Below are positions 7,902 to 17,762 of a stretch of DNA of 61,974 nt, in pieces. How positions within the stretch are numbered: the first letter of the stretch is position 1; each line of letters begins with the position of its first letter. This DNA is from Thermodesulfatator sp. Lineage in GTDB: Bacteria > Desulfobacterota > Thermodesulfobacteria > Thermodesulfobacteriales > Thermodesulfobacteriaceae. The position numbers and the translations under genes were made by a program. Under the pieces are notes generated by a model that saw only the letters and a program-made list of their open reading frames with translations, had not been told where the DNA came from and searched no databases. The stretch lies in NCBI GenBank assembly GCA_027064165.1, contig JAMOQE010000013.1, forward strand, positions 1-61,974, given 5' to 3'.

Positions 7902-9107
7902 TTATCCGCCGCCTACTACTCCACCAAGTTGGAAAATCGGGAGATAAAGAGCTATAAGAATTCCACCTATTATAACACCTAAAACAATAAGCAAAATAGG
8001 CTCAATCAAAGTGGAAAGTGTATTAACCATTCTATCTACTTCTTCTTCATAAAAATCTGCCACCTTATCAAGCATTTCCTCCAGATTTCCAGCAGTCTCC
8101 CCCACTCTTACCATTTCAATAAGAAAATAGGGGAAAACACCGGTATAAAACATAGGATCTGCCAGATTATGGCCTGCAGACACATTTATTCTTACCTCTT
8201 CAATAGCCTTTTCAATAACTTTATTTCCAGCAGTATTTGCAGCGATATTTAAAGCCTGAAGTAAAGGCACACCAGCATTTAAAAGACTTGAAAAAGTTCG
8301 TGCAAACCTTGCTATAGCAGCCTTATGAAAAAGCTCCCCAATAAGCGGAAGTTTCAAAAGAGCTTTGTCTGTATTATATCTACCTTTTTCATCTCTTCTG
8401 TAAAGTTTAATAAAAATTATAAAAAGAATAACTGCAAGCAAAGCTAAGCCGGCAATTTGTTTAAAATTTTTGCTTATATTAAGAAGAATCAGTGTGGGAG
8501 TAGGTAAAGTTTGACCTGCTTCAGTAAAAAGCCTGGCAAACTTGGGAATAACAAAAATCATAATAATTGAAATCACTCCTATAGTAACAAGCACAATAAG
8601 AGAAGGATAAATCATAGCATGTTTCACTTTTGACTTTAAAGCTACAATCTTTTCAAGGTATTCAGCAAGCCTTTTAAGCACTGCATCCAGATTTCCTGCT
8701 GATTCTCCAGATCTTACCATTTGAACATAAAGCGTGGGGAAAATCTTGGGATATTCAGCAAGTGCCTCGCTGAGAGTACTACCTCCCTCAACTCTGTTTT
8801 TTATATCAAGAATGACCTTCTTAAAATACTTATTCCTCTGTTGCATAGCAAGAGTATCAAGGCTTTTTACAATAGGAAGGCCTGCCTCAAGAACTGTAGC
8901 AAACTGTCTGGTAAATAAGGCTACCTCCCTTTCAGAAACAGATTTTCTTCCAAAAGTAAAACCGCCTTCTTTTTTTAAACGAATCCGGAGAGGAACAATA
9001 TTCAGCTTTCGTAAATAAACTTCCACTAACTGAGCATTAGGAGCCTCTAAAACCCCCTGTCTTATTTCTCCAGTAGCAGATTTTCCCCTCCATTCATAGA
9101 ATGGCAT
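7902..9107 (-). CDS. pilC: Type IV pilus or type II secretion platform protein, PilC/GspF
   Basis: A 401-residue inner-membrane platform protein. It begins with the characteristic MPFYEWRGKSATGEI and has two homologous T2SSF domains (about residues 65-190 and 270-392). Each is followed by membrane helices, with repeated GExAGNL motifs (VRSGESAGNLD and VRVGETAGNLE). The protein anchors the assembly ATPase to the pilus or pseudopilus base. No PilB, PilT, PilM or pilin gene is nearby, so here it is separated from its usual partners. PilC versus GspF cannot be settled from sequence alone. Confidence 0.92.
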   Translation of the reverse strand: MPFYEWRGKSATGEIRQGVLEAPNAQLVEVYLRKLNIVPLRIRLKKEGGFTFGRKSVSEREVALFTRQFATVLEAGLPIVKSLDTLAMQQRNKYFKKVILDIKNRVEGGSTLSEALAEYPKIFPTLYVQMVRSGESAGNLDAVLKRLAEYLEKIVALKSKVKHAMIYPSLIVLVTIGVISIIMIFVIPKFARLFTEAGQTLPTPTLILLNISKNFKQIAGLALLAVILFIIFIKLYRRDEKGRYNTDKALLKLPLIGELFHKAAIARFARTFSSLLNAGVPLLQALNIAANTAGNKVIEKAIEEVRINVSAGHNLADPMFYTGVFPYFLIEMVRVGETAGNLEEMLDKVADFYEEEVDRMVNTLSTLIEPILLIVLGVIIGGILIALYLPIFQLGGVVGGG

Positions 9108-9109
9108 AA

Positions 9110-10609
<1,500 letters not shown>

Positions 10610-11815
10610 TTAATTATATTCTCTTAATAAAGAAAGTAAAGTAGCTTCTAAAATTCCGTACTCACTGATAAGTAATTCTTCTTTTTTAAACAGATTTAAA
10701 AGTTCCAGATAAATTGTAAGCCCCGGAAGCACTATATCTTCCCTGCCCCGCTCCATACCCCTCATCCTGGCAATTCTTTCTACAGGATAACTGCTGAGTT
10801 TTTCTATAATTTTTTTTAGGCGATCCTTTGTAACCCTGTGGCCGTGCAATCTTTCAAAAATATAACAGGAAAGTTTTAAGTCAAGACTTCCTAAAATACT
10901 CGCTGTACCTCCTGTAATAACAAGCAAATCAGGCTCAATCTCGGGGAGTGCTTTTAAATGGTCCTGAATATAATCTTTTAGAGAACGAAAAGCCTTGGAA
11001 GAAAGGGGATAGCGCAAATTAAAAAGCTCTTTAAGCACTACAGCACCAATTTCTATGCTCTTAGTCCAAAGAGGATTTCCATTTTCCAGGTAAGTAATCT
11101 CTGTGGAACCTCCCCCTACATCAATCACAATAAATTTTTGAGGAAGTTCATTAAGTACTTCTCTAAGCCCGAACTTTACTCCTTCCAGAGTTAAAGAAGC
11201 CTCTTCTTCAGGGCTAAGAACATCTATTTTTATCCCTGTTTCTTCTTGAGCTTTTTTAATAAAATCTTCTGCATTCTTAGCCTTTCTGAAAACAGCTGTG
11301 CCCACAGCCCTAAAATCCTTTACCCCGTGTTTATCCAAAATTTTTTTCATTTTTTTTAAAGCCTGAATACCTCGGTCAAAAGCCTGCTCTGTAATAATTC
11401 CATGATTGACAAGACCCTCTCCAAGCCTCACATTCTCTCTCCAAGAAGCCAAAAAATAAACTTTTCCATTATACCTTTTTCCAAGGATTGTTCTAAAAGA
11501 CTGAGTGCCCAGATCAAAGGCTGCATAAAGAGGTGTGTTAAGCCTTTCTTTCAGCTCTTTACCTGGTTTAAAAACAATTCTTATCTTCTCTCTAATGTAA
11601 TAACGTTGATTATTACGAGGATTCGTAAAGAATACCCCTTTTCCACGCCTTAAATACATCACTCCAAAATCACGAATCTCAATACGATTCCCTTTTATAA
11701 GTTCCTCTTTAATAAATTGGAAAAAAAGCTCTACAATAGCCTCCAGGTCATCCTCTTCCAATTCTGGAAACTTATAACTCAATTTCCTGGCAAGGTCTCC
11801 TTTCTTTATAGACAA
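10610..11815 (-). CDS. IHF/HU DNA-bending domain fused to Ppx/GppA phosphatase
   Basis: A 401-residue two-domain protein. Residues 1-93 are a complete IHF/HU-family fold: helical dimerisation part, GNRIEIRDFG (42-51), a basic beta-arm with the intercalating Pro at 66 (TNPRNNQR) and FKPGKELKERL (82-92). The match is best to IHF-beta. After two or three residues a full Ppx/GppA domain begins: FDLGTQSF (100-107), RLGEGL, LSPEEEA, IDVGGGSTEI, ITGGTASIL and SEYGILEA. That family hydrolyses polyphosphate or converts pppGpp to ppGpp. There is no C-terminal HD domain. The TTG start is supported by aaaggagg 6 bp upstream. rpsA and sppA precede it and guaB follows. Which substrate it uses, and whether it binds DNA, are unknown. 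Confidence 0.9.
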   Translation of the reverse strand: MSIKKGDLARKLSYKFPELEEDDLEAIVELFFQFIKEELIKGNRIEIRDFGVMYLRRGKGVFFTNPRNNQRYYIREKIRIVFKPGKELKERLNTPLYAAFDLGTQSFRTILGKRYNGKVYFLASWRENVRLGEGLVNHGIITEQAFDRGIQALKKMKKILDKHGVKDFRAVGTAVFRKAKNAEDFIKKAQEETGIKIDVLSPEEEASLTLEGVKFGLREVLNELPQKFIVIDVGGGSTEITYLENGNPLWTKSIEIGAVVLKELFNLRYPLSSKAFRSLKDYIQDHLKALPEIEPDLLVITGGTASILGSLDLKLSCYIFERLHGHRVTKDRLKKIIEKLSSYPVERIARMRGMERGREDIVLPGLTIYLELLNLFKKEELLISEYGILEATLLSLLREYN

Positions 11816-11831
11816 AGCCCCCCTCCTTTCG

Positions 11832-12698
11832 TCAATTCAACACATACCAGGGAGAAAAATAAAAAAAATTCAAAAAAGACTTTGCTTTACCCTGAAAAAG
11901 TTTCTCTATGAAACTTTTTTCTTTCGGGAAAAATACTATACTGGCCTTTGTTAAATGTGCCTGCCTTTTAGCTTCTTCTACTGCATCCCAGAAATTCCCA
12001 AGTTTGTCAACAAGTCCTATTTTAACAGCTTCTTCTCCTGTAAAAATCCTTCCGTCTGCAATGCTTTTTACCTTTTCAAGTGGCAGACCCCTTGCCCTGG
12101 AAATGGCATTTATAAATTGATTGTGAATATTTTCCACTTTCTTCTCAAGATATTTCCTTTCTTCAGAAGAAAGATTGCGATAAAAAGCCCCTGCATCTTT
12201 AAATTTCCCACTCTTTATTACCTCTGCTTTTACACCCAGCTTTTTCATTAATTCTTCAAAATTGGGAATCTCCAAAATAACCCCTATGCTTCCGGTAATG
12301 GTGCCTGGCAGGGCATAAATGGGCTTACCAGCAAGAGATACATAATAACCTCCAGAAGCTGCCACACTTCCCATAGAAACCACCACAGGTTTTACCCGGG
12401 CTATTTTTTTTAACTCATAATAAATCTCCTGAGAAGCCCCCACAGATCCACCCGGGGACTCCACCCTCACCACTACCGCCTTAATATCACTTCTTCTCAA
12501 CATCTCTCTTAAAGACAGGAGATAATCCCTGGAATCTGCAATTAAGCCCTTTATCTGTAAAACGCCTATCTTCGGTTCACCCAAGCCTTTTTCCTGATAA
12601 AAAAATAAAATAAAACTCAAAACAAAACTCAAAAAAAGAAAAAAAAGCACAATAGCCCCTAAAAAAGAAAGCCCATAAAGCAACCATGTTCTTTTCAC
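11832..12698 (-). CDS. sppA: Signal peptide peptidase SppA, S49 family
   Basis: A 288-residue membrane-anchored serine protease that degrades cleaved signal peptides. One N-terminal membrane helix (about 6-34) is followed by the protease domain. MGSVAASGG puts the nucleophile Ser at 115, and FKD puts the general-base Lys at 167; this 52-residue spacing equals that of Ser147 and Lys199 in the short Bacillus enzyme. It starts at a GTG overlapping the rpsA stop by 4 bp. The order rpsA-sppA-IHF is common in delta-proteobacterial lineages. Confidence 0.95.
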   Translation of the reverse strand: MKRTWLLYGLSFLGAIVLFFLFLSFVLSFILFFYQEKGLGEPKIGVLQIKGLIADSRDYLLSLREMLRRSDIKAVVVRVESPGGSVGASQEIYYELKKIARVKPVVVSMGSVAASGGYYVSLAGKPIYALPGTITGSIGVILEIPNFEELMKKLGVKAEVIKSGKFKDAGAFYRNLSSEERKYLEKKVENIHNQFINAISRARGLPLEKVKSIADGRIFTGEEAVKIGLVDKLGNFWDAVEEAKRQAHLTKASIVFFPKEKSFIEKLFQGKAKSFLNFFYFSPWYVLN

Positions 12699-14371
12699 TT
12701 ATTCTCCCCCTTTAAGGCCTGAAGAAGCACTTCTCCCAAGGTAAAACCGGAACGACTGAATGCCTGTCTTTTATATTCCTCTAACTGCCTTTTTTCCTGA
12801 TTCTTTTTGTAACGCAGATGAGAAAGAGTAATTGTTCTCTTTTCTGGATCAACTTTTTCCAGAACCACCTTTATCTTCTGGCCGGGTTTAAGTTCAAATT
12901 CTGGCTTTCTGGGATTTTCCCAGACTTCTGAAAAAGGAAGAAAGCCTTCCAGATCTTCTGTAATTTCCACTATAAAGCCTTTTTCTACCTCCTTTTTTAC
13001 TTTCACCTCCAGCTCATCTCCCTCTTTGTGAGAAGAGGCAAACTCTTTAAAAGGATCAGGCACCAGATGTTTTATGCTAAGAGAAAGCTTCTTTTTCTGA
13101 GGATCTATTTCAAGGACAGCAGCCTTTACAGGATCTCCCACCTTAAAAAGTTCTTTCAGGTTCCCTATCCTTTTCCACGAAACATTGGAAACATGGACAA
13201 AGCCCTCAACCCCTTCCTCAACTTCCACAAAAACACCAAAATCCTTGATAGCAGTAACTTTCCCTTCTACCACATCTCCTGGCTTTAAGGCTTCGGCTAT
13301 TTTTTCCCATGGACTGGGTTCAAGCCTTTTAAGGCTCAAAGTAAGCCTCCTCTTCTCAGGGTCAAGGGCTATAATTACTGCCTCAACAAGATCCCCTTCT
13401 TCAAATACATCAGAAGGCCTGACCTTTCTCCTCCAGGATACTTCACTTGCCGGAATAAGGCCCTCTACTCCCGGTTCAAGCTCCACAAAAGCACCAAAAT
13501 TAAAAATACCTACCACTTTTCCTTTAACCCTATCTCCCTCTTTGTATTTTTCAGGCACTTTTTCCCAGGGATCAGGCTCCAAGGCCTTTATACTGATCCT
13601 GGCTTTTGCCTTTACCTCATCAAAAGAAAGTACTTTTGCTTTTACCCTATCCCCAGGTTTTAAAGCCTCTTCAGGATGTTTAATTCTCTGCCAGGAAAGT
13701 TCCCTAAAAGGCAGAAAAGCCAGCAGCACCCCATCTAAATCTACAAGGAAGCCTCCTTCTACCCTGCTTTTTACTATTCCCTCAATTACTCCACCCTCTT
13801 TAAGCACTTTATAAAGGGCCTCTTTCTTTTCCTTAAACTCTTCTTCCAGCACTATTTTTCTACTTACAACAAAGTTTTTACCCTTTTCCAGTGAAAGAAT
13901 CTTTACCTCAAAAATCTGACCTACTATTCTGTCCGGAGAAGGGGATTTTTTCTTAAAATAGGATTGGGAAAAAGGGAGAAATCCTTCAAGCATATCTTCG
14001 TAAACTACTCTATAACCACCCTTAACACGGGACTTAACTTTTACTAAAATGGACTTTCCTTCTTCAAAAGCCTTTTCAAGCTCTTTCCAGAGGCGCTTTT
14101 CAAGGAGTCTTTTTACTGAAAGAAGATAAGACCCAGAAGGTAATTTTTTTACAACAAGGGCCTCCAGTGTGTCACCTGGATTGAGATAGTAGCTCCCGTC
14201 TTCCTTTTTTATTTCAGAAATGGGAAGTAGGGCTTCCTGCTTTCCTCCAATGTCCACAAAGGCATAGTCCTGACTTATCTGCACAAGGACTCCTTCAATC
14301 ACCTCTCCAGTTTTAAAAGTTCTTCCTGCTTTTTCTAAATACTCTTCAAGCTCTTTCTTCCAATCCTCCAT
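12695..14371 (-). CDS. rpsA: Ribosomal protein S1
   Basis: A 558-residue protein with six S1 (OB-fold) repeats, at about 18-85, 103-170, 189-259, 275-346, 362-433 and 448-517. Repeats 4 and 5 are the most canonical, with VKGKVVGIFNFGAFVELE and VEGKVTAIKDFGVFVEVE. S1 binds mRNA on the small subunit and helps initiation on structured or weakly ribosome-bound messages. Six repeats is the usual proteobacterial-type length. It is followed with a 4-bp overlap by sppA. Confidence 0.95.
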   Translation of the reverse strand: MEDWKKELEEYLEKAGRTFKTGEVIEGVLVQISQDYAFVDIGGKQEALLPISEIKKEDGSYYLNPGDTLEALVVKKLPSGSYLLSVKRLLEKRLWKELEKAFEEGKSILVKVKSRVKGGYRVVYEDMLEGFLPFSQSYFKKKSPSPDRIVGQIFEVKILSLEKGKNFVVSRKIVLEEEFKEKKEALYKVLKEGGVIEGIVKSRVEGGFLVDLDGVLLAFLPFRELSWQRIKHPEEALKPGDRVKAKVLSFDEVKAKARISIKALEPDPWEKVPEKYKEGDRVKGKVVGIFNFGAFVELEPGVEGLIPASEVSWRRKVRPSDVFEEGDLVEAVIIALDPEKRRLTLSLKRLEPSPWEKIAEALKPGDVVEGKVTAIKDFGVFVEVEEGVEGFVHVSNVSWKRIGNLKELFKVGDPVKAAVLEIDPQKKKLSLSIKHLVPDPFKEFASSHKEGDELEVKVKKEVEKGFIVEITEDLEGFLPFSEVWENPRKPEFELKPGQKIKVVLEKVDPEKRTITLSHLRYKKNQEKRQLEEYKRQAFSRSGFTLGEVLLQALKGENK

Positions 14372-14398
14372 TCAGCCTCTCCTTAAAATTACTTTCTT

Positions 14399-15715
14399 TC
14401 ATATCTTAATTGAAAAAGCTCCATTCTTCAAGAGCTTTTTCACAAACTGCACCTCATCTTCTTTGCTTTTTATTCTCCCTGCAAAGATTTCTTTTTTAAT
14501 AAGCTTTAAACACTCCCCAATTGCTTTTCCTTCCGGTATGCCAAGAGCTTTAAGCTCTTTTCCCGTAAGAGAAGGCTTAATTTTTGAGTATCTTTTTAAA
14601 AATAGTTCTACTTCTTTCCAGAATCCTTTTTTTACTGCCAGAAAAGGAAGCACCTCTATTGTAACTCTTTCAAGAAAAGATACTCTTTCGTATGGCTCTT
14701 TGATTTTATTAAACTTCAAAATTACTCCTTTTATAGAACTCCCAAGCCGCTCTACCTCCTCCTTACTAAATCCAAGTCTTGGCGCATCCCTTAGGTCATC
14801 TCCTGCAAAACAGAGAAGATAAGCCTTTTTTCTTTCTCTTTCTTTAAATTCATGGGAAAATTCTCCAAAAAACCTGGCAATTCCCTCTATAAGTTCTTTT
14901 TTAACTTCCAAATTACAGGCTTCAAAGATTCCCAGATCTAACACATCCTTTAAAAGGACAGGCAAATTCTCAAGAGGTTCTTTCTTAAGAAAATTATAAA
15001 GTTCGGCACCGAGCCTGCTTCCTGAAAGTTTCAAAAAGGCCTTTTTCGCAAAAGCCTCTTCAAGGGCTTTAATAAACTTTTTATCATACTCAAAACCAAA
15101 TCTCACCCTGTATCTAACTCCTCTAAAAGCCCGCGTGGGATCCTCCACAAAAGAATCCTCTTTTAAAGGCTTCACGAGCCTTTTTCTTAAGTCTTCTTTT
15201 CCTTTGTAAAGGTCTATCACGACTTCTTCAAAAGGTGGAGTAAGGCCATAGATCATGGAGTTTATGGTGAAGTCCCTTCTTTTTATATCATCCAGAAAGT
15301 TTGAGGGATAAACAATGGGTAATGCTGCAACTTCTGGATATTTTTCCTTGCGTGCGGTTATAAAATCTACCAAAACTTTTTCTCCCTGAGCTCCAAATTC
15401 TACCTTGGCTGTAAGAAACTGAGACTTAAAAAGGAGCCTTCCTGGCACTTTTTTAAAAAGCTCATCAAGAAAAGAAAAAAGATCACCCTGCAATACCATG
15501 TCAAGATCCTGAGTAATGGCTTTGAGATAATAGTCTCTAACCACTCCCCCTGCAAAATAGAGAAATAGCCCTTTTCCCTTGGCAAGTTTTCTTGCCTCTT
15601 CAATTATCTGAAAAAAAAGTGGAGAAGCGTTAAACACCCGGAAAAAATCTTCAAAAGGAATTTTCTCTATTTCTGCTTTTTCAGGGAGCTTAGCTTCTTG
15701 GATGGTATTTATCAT
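14399..15715 (-). CDS. CCA-type tRNA nucleotidyltransferase, copy 1 (no HD domain)
   Basis: A 438-residue class II nucleotidyltransferase of the CCA-adding and poly(A) polymerase superfamily. It has FAGGVVRDYYL (54-64), the metal-binding DLD (70-72), RRDFTINS (about 145-152) and VEDPTRAFRGVRYRVRFGF. The C-terminal helical region ends with the LTGKELKALGIPEGKAIGE segment seen in bacterial A-adding and CCA-adding enzymes, but no HD phosphohydrolase motif is present. A paralog with an HD domain lies at 44909-46372. The pair may divide CC and A addition, as known from Aquifex and Deinococcus; which does which is not decided here. The start is ATG with aaggaggt. Confidence 0.88.
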   Translation of the reverse strand: MINTIQEAKLPEKAEIEKIPFEDFFRVFNASPLFFQIIEEARKLAKGKGLFLYFAGGVVRDYYLKAITQDLDMVLQGDLFSFLDELFKKVPGRLLFKSQFLTAKVEFGAQGEKVLVDFITARKEKYPEVAALPIVYPSNFLDDIKRRDFTINSMIYGLTPPFEEVVIDLYKGKEDLRKRLVKPLKEDSFVEDPTRAFRGVRYRVRFGFEYDKKFIKALEEAFAKKAFLKLSGSRLGAELYNFLKKEPLENLPVLLKDVLDLGIFEACNLEVKKELIEGIARFFGEFSHEFKERERKKAYLLCFAGDDLRDAPRLGFSKEEVERLGSSIKGVILKFNKIKEPYERVSFLERVTIEVLPFLAVKKGFWKEVELFLKRYSKIKPSLTGKELKALGIPEGKAIGECLKLIKKEIFAGRIKSKEDEVQFVKKLLKNGAFSIKI

Positions 15716-16574
15716 ATACCTCCTTCAATCTGGAAATGTCAAGGTGGGTATAAATTTGCGTGGTATTTAAGCTGCTGTGCCCAAGCATAAGCTGAAGTGC
15801 TCTCAGATCAGCCCCTCCCTGAAGCAAATGGGTGGCAAAAGAGTGCCTCAAGACATGGGGGCTCACCTTGGACTCAAGGCCTACCTTTCTGGCATACTCT
15901 TTTATTATCTGCCAGAACCTCTGTCGGGTAAGGGGCTTTCCCCTCTTATTCAGGAATACATAATCTTTGCTAACCGGCTTTATAAATTGAGGACGGATTC
16001 TTTCCAGATACTCCTTCATATAAGTTAAAGCATAGTCTCCCATGGGAACAAGCCTTTCCTTTGAACCCTTACCCAAAACCCTTACCAAACCAAGCTCCAG
16101 ATTAAGATTGGAGAGCTTAAGACTAACAAGCTCGGAAACTCTCAAACCAGTAGCATAAAGAAGCTCAAGCATGGCCCGATCTCTAAAACCAAGAGGCGTT
16201 GAAGTATCAGGAGCAGAAAGGAGCTTTTCCACCTCTTCAAGACTGAGCACTTTGGGAAGCCTGAAAGGAAGCTTGGGAGACTCAAGCACCTCAATAAACT
16301 CTAAATGAAACCCCTTTTCTTTAATAAGAAATCTAAAAAAACTTTTCAAACTGGAAAGCCGTCTTGCCACACTAAAAGGAGTATATCCTTTCTCCTTAAG
16401 CTCCTTTAAATAGGCATTAACTACTTCTGGAGTTACCTCCTCAAGGGAAGAACCCCTTTCTTTAAGAAACTTCTCAAATTCTTTTAAGTCGTGTTCATAG
16501 GCAAGCAAAGTATTGGGAGAATAATTTTTAACAAGACTGAGATGAAGAAGGAATTCTTTTAGATATTCGTCCAC
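15690..16574 (-). CDS. xerD: Xer-type tyrosine recombinase
   Basis: A 294-residue recombinase of XerC/XerD length. It has an N-terminal SAM-like core-binding domain (to about 85) and a catalytic domain with the full RKHRHY set: Arg in ATGLRVSELV, Lys in GKGSKERLVP, HVLRHSFATHLL, LGHSSLNTTQ and the nucleophile Tyr in IYTHL. The likely role is chromosome-dimer resolution at dif with FtsK. Only one Xer gene is visible; whether it acts alone (XerH/XerS style) or with a partner elsewhere is unknown. The start is GTG, and the end overlaps the next gene by 26 bp. Confidence 0.92.
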   Translation of the reverse strand: MDEYLKEFLLHLSLVKNYSPNTLLAYEHDLKEFEKFLKERGSSLEEVTPEVVNAYLKELKEKGYTPFSVARRLSSLKSFFRFLIKEKGFHLEFIEVLESPKLPFRLPKVLSLEEVEKLLSAPDTSTPLGFRDRAMLELLYATGLRVSELVSLKLSNLNLELGLVRVLGKGSKERLVPMGDYALTYMKEYLERIRPQFIKPVSKDYVFLNKRGKPLTRQRFWQIIKEYARKVGLESKVSPHVLRHSFATHLLQGGADLRALQLMLGHSSLNTTQIYTHLDISRLKEVYDKYHPRS

Positions 16575-16580
16575 AGCTCT

Positions 16581-17069
16581 TTACTCAAGCTCTTTTAAAA
16601 GTTTTTCTGCCCTGTATCCTACCATCTCATCTATAGCTGATAAAGATAGGGCTTTAAGACGAGAAATAAGCTGTTTCTTTGCCCCGTCTTCAAAAATTTC
16701 TATTTTGTCTTTTACTGCTGAAAGAAGCTCTAAAAGTAGCTTTTTGTCCTCCACATCAAGCATTAAAAGAAGCACCCATGGATCATCAGGAATTCCATAT
16801 TCAGCAAGATATTTCTTGACAGCCTTTTTAAAATTTTTTGTGCCATAAGCTTTTTTCAATTCCTCCAGGGCTTTTTCTTTTTCTTGCTCTTTCCCTTTAA
16901 ATAGTTTATTAAGTTCTTTAAGATAACGTTCTTTGGCTCTTGGATCCGAGTACACAGAAGATGTTTTCTCCCTTTCCATTTTCCTTCTTATCCGACTGAA
17001 ACCACTTTGATCTTTGAGTTTATCAATCTCTCGCCAGGAAAGCCTTCGCCCTCTGTAATCATCTGCCAT
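16581..17069 (-). CDS. Uncharacterised small, highly charged helical protein
   Basis: A 162-residue soluble protein of unknown function. The N-terminal third is very basic and polar (RGRRLSWREIDKLKDQ, then many Lys/Arg/Glu), with no signal peptide or membrane helix. A Lys/Glu-rich helix (about 50-75) leads to a compact C-terminal domain containing YGIPDDPWVLLLMLDV and a run of Leu-rich amphipathic helices. I do not recognise a catalytic motif. It lies between the phosphatase gene and xerD with gaps of 3 and 6 bp, and so is expressed with them. An RNA- or protein-binding adaptor would fit the composition, but this is only a guess. Confidence 0.75.
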   Translation of the reverse strand: MADDYRGRRLSWREIDKLKDQSGFSRIRRKMEREKTSSVYSDPRAKERYLKELNKLFKGKEQEKEKALEELKKAYGTKNFKKAVKKYLAEYGIPDDPWVLLLMLDVEDKKLLLELLSAVKDKIEIFEDGAKKQLISRLKALSLSAIDEMVGYRAEKLLKELE

Positions 17070-17072
17070 GTC

Positions 17073-17762
17073 TTACCCCCTCCATGCTTTTTCACACTTT
17101 ACATGGAAAAATTTTCTTTCAGGAAGCTCAAGTGCTGTAAGCATGCCTCCATACACACAGCCTGTATCTATTCCAATTCTGTCTTCCTTTACAAAAGGCT
17201 CACTAAAAGGGTTATGACCAAAAACTATCAGCTTTTCAAACCTTCTGGCAGCATAGTGAAATTCTCCTCTTATCCAAAGCACATCCTCTTCTTCCTGAGC
17301 AGACAAGGGCTTTTCAGGATTTACCCCTGCATGGACAAAGTAATACTCAGGAGTTTCGCAGAAATGATAGAGATTTTCAAAAAATTTCCTGTGTTCTTCG
17401 GGCATTTCAAAAATACCATCCCTGGTATAATCCCTGATAGTAATGTCTCCTCCGTTTAAAAGAAAAGTCTCTCTATCTATGCCTGCCAGATAATCCTCAA
17501 ACATTTTTTCATGATTACCCTTCAGGGTAATAATCTTCCCCGGATATGCCTTCTGCAATTCTAAAATTATTTCAACTACCCTGGCCGGAGAAGGCCCCCT
17601 GTCTATGTAATCTCCCAGAAAAATTAGATAATCCCTACCCCATGAAATGGGCAAAAGCCCAAGAAGTTTTTCAAGGGCTGTATAACATCCGTGAATATCT
17701 CCAACCGCAAAAAACTTAGTCCCAGAATCTTGCTCTTCTATCGTCAAGCCTCTTAAGCCCAT
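17073..17762 (-). CDS. Metallophosphoesterase, PPP-type Ser/Thr phosphatase or Ap4A-ase-like
   Basis: The two-metal phosphoesterase motifs appear in order: GDIHG, GDYIDRG, GNHE, FVHAG and FGHNPF. This is the arrangement of bacterial PrpA/PrpB phosphatases and symmetric Ap4A hydrolases. The substrate (phosphoprotein or dinucleotide) cannot be read from sequence. The frame is open back to 17906, but that part overlaps the radical SAM gene and is not conserved-looking. The ATG at 17762 or the TTG at 17747 is the likely start; neither has a strong Shine-Dalgarno, and translation is probably coupled to the overlapping upstream gene. Confidence 0.88.
   Translation of the reverse strand: MGLRGLTIEEQDSGTKFFAVGDIHGCYTALEKLLGLLPISWGRDYLIFLGDYIDRGPSPARVVEIILELQKAYPGKIITLKGNHEKMFEDYLAGIDRETFLLNGGDITIRDYTRDGIFEMPEEHRKFFENLYHFCETPEYYFVHAGVNPEKPLSAQEEEDVLWIRGEFHYAARRFEKLIVFGHNPFSEPFVKEDRIGIDTGCVYGGMLTALELPERKFFHVKCEKAWRG

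Noticed and set aside
13185-13814. 209-codon plus-strand open frame opposite rpsA
   Set aside because: Ser/Thr/Pro-rich composition with no motif; it is antisense to conserved S1 repeats and has no ribosome-binding site.
15690-16574. Xer gene as an integrase of a mobile element
   Set aside because: Length and motifs match XerC/XerD, it is buried in a housekeeping run, and there are no flanking repeats or cargo genes.
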